From Acidimicrobiia bacterium (lineage in GTDB: Bacteria > Actinomycetota > Acidimicrobiia > Acidimicrobiales > AC-14): 14,084 nt of DNA. A program made the position numbers and the translations under genes. The notes under the pieces are model-generated. The model saw only the letters and a list, made by a program, of their open reading frames with translations. It was not told the origin of the DNA and ran no database searches. Below, one piece after another: positions 1-8,204 of the stretch. Location: positions 1 through 14,084 of the forward strand of contig JAFASB010000095.1 of the NCBI GenBank assembly GCA_019244985.1, read 5' to 3'. Each line of letters opens with the position of its first letter. Positions within the stretch are counted from its first letter, which is position 1.

Positions 1-1495
1 CGTGGCCAAGAAAGCTCTTACCGACAACCCGTCGCAATCCACCAGCGCCGGCGGCTTCTTCATCGCCGCCCAGCCGAAGGCCACGGCAGAGGGCAACGTC
101 GTGTTCGCGTTCGTGGCGTCCGAGCCGACAACGCTCGTCGACAACACCCGCAACTCCCTGTTCCGCACGCTCTTCCTCGTCGCATTGGGCGCCTCGCTCC
201 TCGCCCTCGTCGTCGCCCTTGCCGTCGGTGACCGCATCGGCTCGGGTCTGCGCCAGCTCACCGCCGCCGCCGAGGGCATCCAGGCCGGCGACCTGAGCGT
301 GCGCGCTGCGGTACGCAGCGAGGACGAGATCGGCGTCCTCGGCAACACGTTCGACTCCATGGCGACGTCGATCGAGTCGCTGGCCGACGAGCTTCGACAG
401 GCCGCCGACGACGAGGCCCAGCTCCGCAACCGCCTCGAGGCCGTCGTCGCCGGCATGGGCGAGGCGCTGATCGCGGTCGACGGCAACGGACGCATCACGA
501 CCTTCAACCGCGCCGCCGAGGAGCTCGTCGCCCGTCCGGCCACCGCCGCCCTGGGGCGACTGATCGACAAGGTCGTCAAACTGACGAGCGAGGACGGCCA
601 GGACCTGTCGGCCCGCATGCGGAAGCCTTCTGCGGCGCCCTGGAACGAGGCGGGCCACGTCGTCCAGCGCGGCGGAACCGAGGTCCCGGTCGTGCTCTCG
701 GCCGGTGCCCTTCTCGCGGCGTCCGGCGAGCTCGCTGGTGCCGTCTTCGTGCTCCGCGACATGCGCCGCGAGCGCGAGGTCGAGCGCATGAAAACCGAGT
801 TCCTGTCGAACATCAGCCACGAGCTGCGCACGCCGCTCACCCCGATCAAGGGTTATGCCGAGATGCTCCGGCGGCGCGACGTCCCGCGTCCGCAGGCGCG
901 CGAGTTCCTCTCGGGCATCATCGACTCGACCGACCGGCTCGAGCGGGTCGTCGACCTCCTGGTGTCGTTCGCCGCCTTCGAGGCCGGCCGCCTGCGCCTC
1001 CGCGCCGAGCCGCTCAAGGTCCGAGAACTGCTCGACGACCTGGGAGCCCGCTGGCAAGCCAAGCTCGATCCTTCTCATCCGCTCACCAAGCGGGTGGCTC
1101 GCAACCTGCCGGAGGTGCTCGGCGACAAGCGCCTGCTCGAGCGGTCGCTCGACGAGCTGCTCGACAATGCCGTGAAGTACTCGCCCGGCGGCGGGCGGGT
1201 ATCGGTGACGGCGAAGCTCTCGAACAACGGGAAGGGTCCCCAGGTCGAGATCGCGGTGACCGACCACGGGATCGGGATTCCCGAGGACCGCATCGACAGT
1301 GTCTTCGACGAGTTCGCGCAGGCCGATGCATCGGCGACGCGCGAGTTCGGCGGTCTCGGGCTGGGCCTTTCGTTCGTGCGCCGCATCGTCGCCGCCCACG
1401 AGGGCGATCTCCTGTGCGAATCGAAGCCGGGCAAGGGGTCGACGTTCTCAATCGTGCTGCCTGTCATGCCGAAAACGAAGAAGAAGCGCAGATGA
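1..1495 (+). CDS. Sensor histidine kinase (HAMP-PAS-HisKA-HATPase), 5' end cut by window
   Basis: Membrane sensor kinase that autophosphorylates on His and passes the phosphate to a response regulator. Numbering starts at the GTG at base 2, but this is probably internal: the first ~50 residues look like the end of an extracytoplasmic sensor domain, and its preceding membrane helix lies before the window. In order: a membrane helix ~53-76, HAMP ~77-130, a PAS-like domain ~142-258, HisKA with SHELRTP (phospho-His273) ~263-330, and HATPase_c ~375-490. The ATPase shows the N box (Asn389 in LLDNAVKYSP), G1 (DHGIGIP, Asp421) and G2 (GGLGLGL, 450-456). All catalytic motifs are intact. Its TGA overlaps the ATG of the FecR-like lipoprotein gene, and a receiver-only protein follows, so these are the likely partners. 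Function as a kinase is secure; the signal is unknown. Confidence 0.93.
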   Translation, partial: VAKKALTDNPSQSTSAGGFFIAAQPKATAEGNVVFAFVASEPTTLVDNTRNSLFRTLFLVALGASLLALVVALAVGDRIGSGLRQLTAAAEGIQAGDLSVRAAVRSEDEIGVLGNTFDSMATSIESLADELRQAADDEAQLRNRLEAVVAGMGEALIAVDGNGRITTFNRAAEELVARPATAALGRLIDKVVKLTSEDGQDLSARMRKPSAAPWNEAGHVVQRGGTEVPVVLSAGALLAASGELAGAVFVLRDMRREREVERMKTEFLSNISHELRTPLTPIKGYAEMLRRRDVPRPQAREFLSGIIDSTDRLERVVDLLVSFAAFEAGRLRLRAEPLKVRELLDDLGARWQAKLDPSHPLTKRVARNLPEVLGDKRLLERSLDELLDNAVKYSPGGGRVSVTAKLSNNGKGPQVEIAVTDHGIGIPEDRIDSVFDEFAQADASATREFGGLGLGLSFVRRIVAAHEGDLLCESKPGKGSTFSIVLPVMPKTKKKRR

Positions 1496-2745
1496 GACGG
1501 TTCGGTTCGCTCGTGCCTGTTGTGGCCGCCGTGGCCATCCTGGGTTCAGGGTTCGCGGCGTGCACGAGCCGCGCCCTCGGACCAGGAGAAGCGCGCCTCA
1601 CCGTGACGTCGGGTCGGGTGGAGGTGGCGGCGACCGGAGAGGACTGGCGGAGCGCCCACACCGACGAGCGCCTGCACCGCGACGACCGGGTGCGCGTGTT
1701 GTCCGGTCTGAGCGAAGTGCACTTCTCGTCCGACCGAACGGTCGAGCTCCGGAACGGGTCGGAGCTGCAGGTCCTGAGCCACCCCGAAGTGCTGCGCGGT
1801 GACGTGCTGGCCAGCGCCAAGGCGACGCCGCTGACGGTGTCGGCGGGCAACGCAGAGGCCCACGTGCACGATGGGGCCGCCCACGTGTCCCGCGCCCTCG
1901 GTGTGACCGTGGCGTCCTATTTGGGCGACCTGACGGTGACCTCCGCTGGCCGTGACCTGACCGTGCCGGCGCTGCGCCAAGCCGGCGTGCCCGGACCCGG
2001 CCTCGTTCCGGCAGCGCCGTCGCCGCTCGACTACCAGCCCGACAACCCGTGGGACCGCCGGTACCTGGGCGACGCCATCGACCTTGGCGACGAGCTACAG
2101 GCGCGCGCCGAGGGCTTCACCGCCCAGCTGGCGCCTGACGAGGGCCACACCGCTGGCTTCTACCGCGAGCTGCTTCCGTCCCTCGACAAGGAGCCCGCGT
2201 TCACGCAGGCGCAGCTCGACCCCAACCTGAGTCCCGGCGACACGCTCGTCGGTGCAGCCATCGCCGTCGAGGGCAAAGACGGTGACTTCTCAGACCGGTG
2301 GCAGTCCGTGTTCGGCTTCCACGCCCAGGGCGCCCGTTGGGGGCTCGTTGCGCTCGACCAGCACGTCTCGCGCGCGCCATTGCTCGCCCAGGTCGACGAC
2401 GCCCTTGGTCGCCATTCGGTCGGGGCGACCGTCGCCGCCCCGGCGCCCCAAGGGGGCACGCCGCTCTCGCCGCTCGCCACGACGCCGACGACCCCGGCGC
2501 CCGCACCTCTGACGCCGACCGGCGGCGGTCCGGCCGGAAACGGAAGCGGCGCCAGTGGCGGGACGAGAAGGGGCGCACCGCCCACGACCGCTCCGTCGAA
2601 CCCGCTGCTCCCACTGCTGCCGGGGAACCCCTCTCCGTCGCCGACGACGACGGTTCCACCGTCCAATCCCGTCGGTGGCCTCCTCCAGGGGGTCGGCAAC
2701 GTCGTGGGCGGCCTGCTCGGAGGCCTGCTCGGCGGCGGTCGCTGA
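1492..2745 (+). CDS. FecR-domain lipoprotein with Pro-rich linker and Gly-rich tail
   Basis: Predicted 417-residue exported lipoprotein. An in-frame ATG exists at 1414, but the start at 1492 is chosen. It overlaps the kinase stop as ATGA, follows an A/G-rich stretch, and puts a proper signal peptide at the N-terminus: Arg-Arg, then a hydrophobic core ~5-20, then a lipobox-like FAAC with Cys24. Residues ~33-95 resemble a FecR domain (EARLTVTSGRVEV..., DDRVRVLSG...EVHF, VELRNGSEL), a beta-rich extracytoplasmic fold. Residues ~175-325 are unassigned. A low-complexity Pro/Thr/Gly linker (~325-390) leads to a repetitive Gly/Leu/Val tail (GGLLGGLLGGG) at the very end. The lipobox has Phe at -3, which is less usual. 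FecR domains classically signal to ECF sigma regulators; here the gene sits between a kinase and a receiver protein, so a role as accessory envelope sensor is inferred. Confidence 0.85.
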   Translation: MRRFGSLVPVVAAVAILGSGFAACTSRALGPGEARLTVTSGRVEVAATGEDWRSAHTDERLHRDDRVRVLSGLSEVHFSSDRTVELRNGSELQVLSHPEVLRGDVLASAKATPLTVSAGNAEAHVHDGAAHVSRALGVTVASYLGDLTVTSAGRDLTVPALRQAGVPGPGLVPAAPSPLDYQPDNPWDRRYLGDAIDLGDELQARAEGFTAQLAPDEGHTAGFYRELLPSLDKEPAFTQAQLDPNLSPGDTLVGAAIAVEGKDGDFSDRWQSVFGFHAQGARWGLVALDQHVSRAPLLAQVDDALGRHSVGATVAAPAPQGGTPLSPLATTPTTPAPAPLTPTGGGPAGNGSGASGGTRRGAPPTTAPSNPLLPLLPGNPSPSPTTTVPPSNPVGGLLQGVGNVVGGLLGGLLGGGR

Positions 2746-2747
2746 CG

Positions 2748-2753
2748 TAGCGT
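2748..2753 (+). promoter_or_regulatory. Candidate leaderless -10 box for the response regulator
   Basis: TAGCGT fits the TANNNT pattern of actinobacterial -10 elements and lies exactly 6 nt before the ATG at 2760. Transcription would then begin at or next to the start codon. No recognisable -35 hexamer is seen 16-19 nt upstream. The box spans the gap after the FecR-like stop codon, so it would give the regulator expression separate from the kinase transcript. Confidence 0.4.
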
Positions 2754-2759
2754 GAGTCG

Positions 2760-3209
2760 ATGAGTACGGGTCGCGTCCTTGTCATCGACGACGAGGACGA
2801 CATCCGCGAGCTGTGCAAGGTCAACCTCGAGTTCGAGGGCTTCAGCGTCGTCGATGCACCCAACGGGCCGGCCGGACTCGAGCGCGCCGCCCGGGAGCTC
2901 CCCGACGTGATCTTCCTCGACCTGATGATGCCGGAGATGGACGGATGGGAGGTCCTCCGCCGGTTGAAAGAGGACGACGCCACCGCCCAGATCCCGGTCG
3001 TGCTCCTCACCGCCCGAACCGGCGAGGACGACCAGATGCGCGGGTGGCAGGAGGGCATCCTCGAGTACGTGTCCAAGCCCTTCAATCCGCTCTCGCTGGT
3101 GGAGTGGGCGAAGCGGGCGATGGAGCCCCGCGATCCGGGCGAAGAAGGCGAGCGCCGGCAGCGCATTCTCGATCAGCTGCGGCTCATTCAGGACCTGCGC
3201 AAGTCCTGA
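2760..3209 (+). CDS. Stand-alone response regulator (receiver domain only)
   Basis: A 149-residue CheY-like receiver protein that should accept phosphate from a histidine kinase. The key residues are all present: acidic pocket Asp10/Asp11, phospho-acceptor Asp54 (FLDLMMPEMDG), Thr84 (VVLLTART) and Lys106 (YVSKPFNP). After the receiver (~4-125) there is only a short charged helix rich in Arg/Glu, with no DNA-binding output domain, so it must act through protein contacts or phosphorelay. It starts 14 nt after the FecR-like gene. No convincing Shine-Dalgarno precedes the ATG; a TAGCGT box ends 6 nt before it, consistent with an additional leaderless start inside the operon. Partnership with the upstream kinase is inferred from proximity. 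Confidence 0.92.
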   Translation: MSTGRVLVIDDEDDIRELCKVNLEFEGFSVVDAPNGPAGLERAARELPDVIFLDLMMPEMDGWEVLRRLKEDDATAQIPVVLLTARTGEDDQMRGWQEGILEYVSKPFNPLSLVEWAKRAMEPRDPGEEGERRQRILDQLRLIQDLRKS

Positions 3210-3238
3210 CGGTCGCCGTCGGCGCGCTGCCCGGCTTC

Positions 3239-3244
3239 TAGGCT
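3239..3244 (+). promoter_or_regulatory. Candidate leaderless -10 box for the DivIVA-like gene
   Basis: TAGGCT (TANNNT type) ends 7 nt before the GTG at 3252, and no ribosome binding site is present between them. The same hexamer occurs at the same kind of position before the UPF0182 gene. A -35 element is not evident. The motif supports the GTG at 3252 over the out-of-frame GTG at 3248. Confidence 0.5.
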
Positions 3245-3251
3245 GGCGTGC

Positions 3252-5210
3252 GTGGCGGACGACCGCATCGTCATCTCGTCGGAGCCGGCTGTCGTGCCGG
3301 ACGAGGTCGCCCGGCACTCGTTCCCCGTTGTCTTCAGGGGCTACGACCAGGACCAGGTCCGTCGTTATCTGAAGAAGGTCAGCGACGAGCTGGTTGCGGC
3401 GCGCCAGCGCGAAGCCGAGCTCCGCCAGGCGCTCGACGAGGCGCGCAACACCCTTGCCCATCCCGAGATCGACGAGGCCACGCTGACGGCCGCCCTCGGC
3501 GAGGAGACAACGCGGATCCTGCTCAGCGCACGAGAGGCGGCGGCCGACATGCGCACCAAGGCCGAGGAGCGCGTCGCCCGCATGGTGCAGGAGGCCGACG
3601 AGCACGGAGCCCGGCTCCGACTCGAGGCCGAGAACATCCTCGCCCGGCGCGTCGAGGAAGCCGATGAGGTGGCGGCCACTATCAGAGCGGCCGCCGAGGC
3701 CGAAGCCCGTCAGGTGCACGACCGCGTCCAGGCCGAGCTCGACGCCGCGAAGGCGCGAGGCAAGGACATGATCGCCGAGGCACAGGCGGTGCGCGAACGG
3801 ATCATCGGCGACCTCGCCCGCCGTCGCCGGGCCGCCCAGATCCAGATCGAGCAGCTGCTCGCTGGTCGCGACCAGTTGCTGGATACGTACAAATCGGTTC
3901 GGGGAACGTTCGACGAGATCTCGGCCCAGCTCGAACACGCCGAGGACGAGGCGCGCGTCGCAGCCGAGGCCGCCCATCGCCGCGTCCTCAACGCTCCGTC
4001 CGACGACTCCGACCTGGCGGCCTATGCGGCCGGCGACGACGCGCACGCATCGGAGCCGGAACCCGAACAGCTCTCCGCGCCGCCGCCCGAGCCCGACGCG
4101 TGGGCGCTGCCCCAGCCACCCGTGGCCGCGCCCGTGCCCGCGTCGCTGTCGGTCACGGTGTCAACGCCCTCACCGGCGTTGCCCCCCGAGCCCCAGCCCG
4201 AGCCGCCTCGCTCGTCGCTCGTCCGCCTCGAGCCATTCGACGAGGAGGAGGGCGTGCGCATCATCGGTCCGGTGTCGCAGCCCCAGCCCGACGTGTCGCC
4301 GCAGGCCGAGCCCGAGCCAGCGCCCGTGGTCACGCCCGAGCCCGAGGTCACGCCGGCAGCTGCGGTCGAGCCGGAGTCGGCCGACGAGCACCACGAATCG
4401 GTCGACGACCTGTTCGCCCGGCTCCGCGCCGAGCGCCAGGTCGCGGTGGTCAACGCCGAACAGGTGCTGGCCAATGACGAGGACACCGGTGTCGAACCAC
4501 CGCCGGCCGATGTCGAGGAGTCCTCTCCCGTCGAGGAGACGTCCGTCGCCGACGCCGACCGCTTGCTGCTCGAGCGCCGCGACGAGTGCCTCGAGCCGGT
4601 CGCGTCGGACCTCGTCCGCCGGCTCAAGCGCGTGCTGCAGGACGAGCAGAACGAGATCCTCGACCGGCTCCGGCAGACGCGGGGGAGGGGCGGTCCCGAC
4701 GAGGCGCTGCCCCCGGCCCCCGACCAGGCCGCCCGCTACCGGGACGCAGCGGTCGGCCCGCTCACGGAGGCCGCGCAGGTCGGCGCCTCGTTCACGGGCG
4801 CCGGACCGGTGGGCGACGTCTGGGCGCAGGCGTGGGCGCAAGCGATGGCCGACGAGCTCGTCGGGGGCCTCCGCGATCGCGTCTCCAGGTCGTTCGCCGC
4901 GGTGGGCGAGACGCCGGAGGGCAACGACGCGGCCGACGCCCTGGGTGCCGCCTACCGGCAGTGGAAGACCGACCGCATCGACCAGGTCGCCCGTCACCAC
5001 CTGGCGGTGGCGTTCAACGGAGGTGTGCTGGCGGCGTCGCCCGACGGCGCCATGCTGCGCTGGGTGTTCGGCGACGGCGGACCGTGCCCCGACTGCGACG
5101 ACAACGCCCTCGCCGGGCCCACGGCCAAGGGGGAGGCGTACCCAACCGGACAGCACCATCCGCCTGCACACGCTGGGTGCGGCTGCCTTTTGGTCGCCGA
5201 TGCTGGCTGA
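3252..5210 (+). CDS. DivIVA-like coiled-coil protein with C-terminal Mu F/gp7-like cysteine module
   Basis: A 652-residue cytoplasmic protein with three parts. Residues ~20-48 match the DivIVA N-terminal motif (HSFPVVFRGYDQDQVRRYL), which in the family binds curved membrane and organises polar growth and division. Residues ~40-245 are an almost unbroken Ala/Glu/Arg-rich coiled coil. Residues ~255-430 are a disordered Pro/Glu-rich linker with repeated PEPEP-type units. A second folded region (~437-652) ends in RWVFGDGGPCPDC (Cys612, Cys615), then His635/His636/His640 and GCGC (Cys643, Cys645). This resembles the metal-binding end of phage Mu F/SPP1 gp7-type head proteins and is not a normal part of DivIVA. 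GTG 3252 is chosen because of the TAGGCT box 7 nt upstream. The DivIVA-like part is well supported; the C-terminal assignment is pattern recognition without a search. Confidence 0.85.
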   Translation: MADDRIVISSEPAVVPDEVARHSFPVVFRGYDQDQVRRYLKKVSDELVAARQREAELRQALDEARNTLAHPEIDEATLTAALGEETTRILLSAREAAADMRTKAEERVARMVQEADEHGARLRLEAENILARRVEEADEVAATIRAAAEAEARQVHDRVQAELDAAKARGKDMIAEAQAVRERIIGDLARRRRAAQIQIEQLLAGRDQLLDTYKSVRGTFDEISAQLEHAEDEARVAAEAAHRRVLNAPSDDSDLAAYAAGDDAHASEPEPEQLSAPPPEPDAWALPQPPVAAPVPASLSVTVSTPSPALPPEPQPEPPRSSLVRLEPFDEEEGVRIIGPVSQPQPDVSPQAEPEPAPVVTPEPEVTPAAAVEPESADEHHESVDDLFARLRAERQVAVVNAEQVLANDEDTGVEPPPADVEESSPVEETSVADADRLLLERRDECLEPVASDLVRRLKRVLQDEQNEILDRLRQTRGRGGPDEALPPAPDQAARYRDAAVGPLTEAAQVGASFTGAGPVGDVWAQAWAQAMADELVGGLRDRVSRSFAAVGETPEGNDAADALGAAYRQWKTDRIDQVARHHLAVAFNGGVLAASPDGAMLRWVFGDGGPCPDCDDNALAGPTAKGEAYPTGQHHPPAHAGCGCLLVADAG

Positions 5211-5235
5211 CCGGTCGCGAACGGCGGCGGTCTCC

Positions 5236-5241
5236 TAGGCT
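5236..5241 (+). promoter_or_regulatory. Candidate leaderless -10 box for the UPF0182 gene
   Basis: TAGGCT ends 6 nt before the GTG at 5248. No Shine-Dalgarno sequence separates them. It matches the box before the DivIVA-like gene exactly, which argues for a shared promoter class rather than chance. No clear -35 hexamer is seen. Confidence 0.5.
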
Positions 5242-5247
5242 TCGCCC

Positions 5248-8193
5248 GTGCGCTCCCCCGACGTGCCGCGACGGCGCGTTCGCACCACCCGCGGCCGGGT
5301 CGGCCTGCTGGTGGCAGCAGTCGTCATCTTCATCCTGATCATCTCGCTGCGCGGGATCGCGGGCTTCTACACCGACTACCTGTGGTTCCAGGAGCTGCAC
5401 CTCACGGCCGTGTGGCGAGGCGTTCTCGGTGCCAAGGTCGGGCTGGCGACGCTGTTCACCATCCTTTTCTTCGTGTTGATGTGGGTGAACCTGGCGATCG
5501 CCGACCGCATTGCCCCTGCCTTCCGCCCCATGGGTCCCGAGGAGGAGCTGGTCGAGCGCTACCACCAGGTGGTCGGTCCCCGGCAGTTGCTCGTGCGCAC
5601 CGCTGTGTCGGCGCTGTTCGCCCTCATCGCCGGCCCGAGCGTCGCCGGGCACTGGAACCAGTGGATCCTCTTCACCCACCACGTGCCGTTCGGCATCAAG
5701 GACCCGCAGTTCCACAAGGACGTCGGCTTCTTCGTCTTCCAGCTGCCGTTCTTGAAGTTCCTCGTCGACTGGCTGTTCGCCTCGACGATCATCATCCTCA
5801 TCGTCACCGCGGTGGCCCACTACCTCAATGGCGGCATCCGGGTGCAGGCCATCCAGAAGGTGACGCCGCAGGTGAAGGCCCACCTCTCGGTGCTGCTCGG
5901 GATCCTGGCCCTGCTCAAGGCCGCCGGCTACTACCTCCAGCGCTACGAGCTGAACTTCTCGACGCGCGGTGTGGTCCAGGGCGCCAGCTACACGGACGTG
6001 AAGGCCCAGCTGCCCGCGCTGCAACTGCTGATCTTCATCTCGCTCTTCGCCTTCGGGCTGCTGATCTACAACATCTGGCGGCGCGGGTGGACGCTGCCGA
6101 TCATCGCCGTGGGCCTCTGGGCGTTCGTGTCGATCATCATCGGTGCCGCCTATCCGGCGTTCATCCAGCAGTTCCGGGTGAGCCCCACGGAATCCAAGAA
6201 GGAAAAGCCGTACATCGCCCGCAACATCAAGGCGACGCGGGCTGCCTACAACCTCACGAACGTCCAGACGAATCCCTTCAACTACAACACCGACCTGAAC
6301 GCGCAGGGCCTGGCCGACAACGCTCAGACGATCAGGAACGTCCGGCTCTGGGATCCCGACGTCCTCCAGAAGACGTACCAGCAGCTGCAGGAGATCCGCG
6401 GCTTCTACCGGTTCAACGACGTCGACATCGATCGCTACACGATCGACAACAACGAGACGCAGGTCGAGCTGTCGGCGCGCGACCTCAACCCGGCCGGGAT
6501 CCCGTCACCCTCGTGGGTGAACAGCCACCTCGTGTACACCCACGGCTATGGCGCCGTGCTGTCGCCGGCGAACGCGGTCACCAGCGGCGGCGACCCGCAG
6601 CTGTCGGTCAAGGACCTGCCGCCGCAGTCGTCAGCCGGCGCCCCGGCGATCGACCGGCCGGGGCTCTACTACGGCGAGAACCTCGGCGGATACTCGATCG
6701 TCAACACCGACCAGAAAGAGATTGACTTCACCGAAGCCAACGGCACGAACCACCAGAGCACCTACGCCGGTTCGGGCGGCGTGCGCCTCGACTCGATCTT
6801 CAAGAGGGCTGCACTGTCGCTCCGGTTCGGCGACTTCAACCCGTTGATCTCCGGCTTCATCAACGGGAAGTCCCGGATCATCTACGTGCGCGACATCCGC
6901 GACCGCGTCCGCAAAGCGGCGCCGTTCCTCAAGTACGACGACGACCCGTACCCGGTGATCCTCAACGGGAAGCTGTACTGGATCCAGGACGCCTACACGA
7001 CCACGAACAACTATCCGTACGCGCAGCAGGGAAACACCGAGCGCCTCTCGGGTACGAGCGGCCTCAATACCTCGTTCAACTACGTGCGCAACTCGGTGAA
7101 GGCGGTGACCGACGCCTTCAACGGCACGGTCACGTTCTACGTTGTCGACAACACCGACCCGATGATCAAGGCCTACCAGAAGGCCTTCCCGAAGCTGTTC
7201 ACCGACGGGTCGCAGATCAGCCCCGAGCTGCGCGCCCACCTCCGGTACCCCGAGGACCTCTTCCGGGTGCAGACCAACATGTTCGGGCTGTACCACATCA
7301 CCGACCCGTCGGCGTTCTACAACAAGTCCGACGCCTGGGACGTCTCGCAGGACCCTGGGTCGGGTCAGGTCGGGGCCGGCGGCGCCATCACCCAGACGAC
7401 GAACGCGCAGGGCGTGGTCACGTCGAGCCGCGAAGCCCGGATGAATCCGTACTACCTGCTGATGAAGCTGCCGAACGAGCCGACCGAGAGCTTCATGATC
7501 CTGCAGCCGTTCGTGCCGGTCTCCCAGAACGACCAGCGCAAGAACATGTCGGCATTCATGATCGCCAAGAGCGATCCAAATGACTACGGGAAGATGGAGA
7601 CCTTCGTCATGCCCGGCGACGTCTCGGTGGACGGGCCTGCCTTGGCCGACGCCAAGATCAACCAGGACACGACCATCTCGAGCCAGATCACGCTGCTCAA
7701 CAGCGCCGGCTCCAAGGTGCTGTTGGGGAACATGCTCGTCATCCCCGTGAACCAGTCGCTGCTCTACATCCGGCCGCTGTACGTGCAGGCCGTGAACACG
7801 CCCCAGCCCCAGTTCAAGAAGGCGATCGTCGTCTACGGCGACCGGGCCGTGATGGAGAACACCCTCAAGGACGCTCTCGAGTCGATCTTCGGCGCCGCAC
7901 CGCCGACCCAGGAACAGGCGGCCGGCCAGGGATCCGGGGCCGCGCCGGCACCGGGCTCGCCGACACCCACGCCGCCGTCGACGCAGAACCCCGGCCAGAA
8001 GGCTTTGCTCGACCAGGCCGCCCAGGCCCTCAACGACGCCCAGACGGCGCTGAAGAACGGCGACCTGTCCGGCTACCAGAACAACGTCAACAAGGCCCAG
8101 GGCCTCATCAACCAGGCCCAGCAGTCGAGCGGGCCCGGTGTCTCCGCCCCGGCCCCGTCCTCCTCAACACCCACGACGACCCAGGGCGCCTAA
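5248..8193 (+). CDS. UPF0182 family (COG1615) integral membrane protein
   Basis: A 981-residue membrane protein of the UPF0182 family, common in actinobacteria; its biochemical role is not established. A basic N-terminus (RRRVRTTRGR) precedes seven hydrophobic segments at ~19-36, 62-86, 113-133, 169-193, 211-230, 255-276 and 282-303. The family-typical FYTDYLWFQELHLTAVW follows helix 1. After ~305 comes a large soluble domain with many Tyr/Asn residues (for example NVQTNPFNYNTDLNAQGLADN), probably extracytoplasmic. Residues ~890-925 are a Pro/Ala/Gly linker, then a helical segment (LLDQAAQALNDAQTALKNGDLSGYQ) and a Ser/Pro/Thr tail. Length and order are normal for the family. The GTG start at 5248 is favoured by the TAGGCT box. 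It converges with the minus-strand coiled-coil gene 3 nt after its TAA. Confidence 0.93.
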   Translation: MRSPDVPRRRVRTTRGRVGLLVAAVVIFILIISLRGIAGFYTDYLWFQELHLTAVWRGVLGAKVGLATLFTILFFVLMWVNLAIADRIAPAFRPMGPEEELVERYHQVVGPRQLLVRTAVSALFALIAGPSVAGHWNQWILFTHHVPFGIKDPQFHKDVGFFVFQLPFLKFLVDWLFASTIIILIVTAVAHYLNGGIRVQAIQKVTPQVKAHLSVLLGILALLKAAGYYLQRYELNFSTRGVVQGASYTDVKAQLPALQLLIFISLFAFGLLIYNIWRRGWTLPIIAVGLWAFVSIIIGAAYPAFIQQFRVSPTESKKEKPYIARNIKATRAAYNLTNVQTNPFNYNTDLNAQGLADNAQTIRNVRLWDPDVLQKTYQQLQEIRGFYRFNDVDIDRYTIDNNETQVELSARDLNPAGIPSPSWVNSHLVYTHGYGAVLSPANAVTSGGDPQLSVKDLPPQSSAGAPAIDRPGLYYGENLGGYSIVNTDQKEIDFTEANGTNHQSTYAGSGGVRLDSIFKRAALSLRFGDFNPLISGFINGKSRIIYVRDIRDRVRKAAPFLKYDDDPYPVILNGKLYWIQDAYTTTNNYPYAQQGNTERLSGTSGLNTSFNYVRNSVKAVTDAFNGTVTFYVVDNTDPMIKAYQKAFPKLFTDGSQISPELRAHLRYPEDLFRVQTNMFGLYHITDPSAFYNKSDAWDVSQDPGSGQVGAGGAITQTTNAQGVVTSSREARMNPYYLLMKLPNEPTESFMILQPFVPVSQNDQRKNMSAFMIAKSDPNDYGKMETFVMPGDVSVDGPALADAKINQDTTISSQITLLNSAGSKVLLGNMLVIPVNQSLLYIRPLYVQAVNTPQPQFKKAIVVYGDRAVMENTLKDALESIFGAAPPTQEQAAGQGSGAAPAPGSPTPTPPSTQNPGQKALLDQAAQALNDAQTALKNGDLSGYQNNVNKAQGLINQAQQSSGPGVSAPAPSSSTPTTTQGA

Positions 8194-8204
8194 GCGTTAG
8201 GCGC
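8186..8204. terminator. Palindrome containing both stop codons of convergent genes; candidate bidirectional terminator
   Basis: A perfect inverted repeat has 8-nt arms GCGCCTAA (8186-8193) and TTAGGCGC (8197-8204) around a GCG loop. The left arm ends with the TAA of the UPF0182 gene. The right arm begins with the TAA (minus strand) of the coiled-coil gene. Either transcript could form the same hairpin. No T tract follows on either strand, as is usual for GC-rich actinobacterial terminators, so termination is inferred. Confidence 0.55.

Noticed and set aside
1414..1491. Upstream start for the FecR-like protein
   Set aside because: It would add 26 residues overlapping the kinase and bury the signal peptide and lipobox, which begin correctly at 1492.
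2160..4046. 628-residue minus-strand open frame
   Set aside because: It runs antisense across the FecR-like, receiver and DivIVA-like genes, all with clear motifs; the predicted protein has no recognisable domain.
4170..6024. Minus-strand open frames opposite the DivIVA-like and UPF0182 genes
   Set aside because: They are antisense shadows with compositionally biased products and no family motifs.
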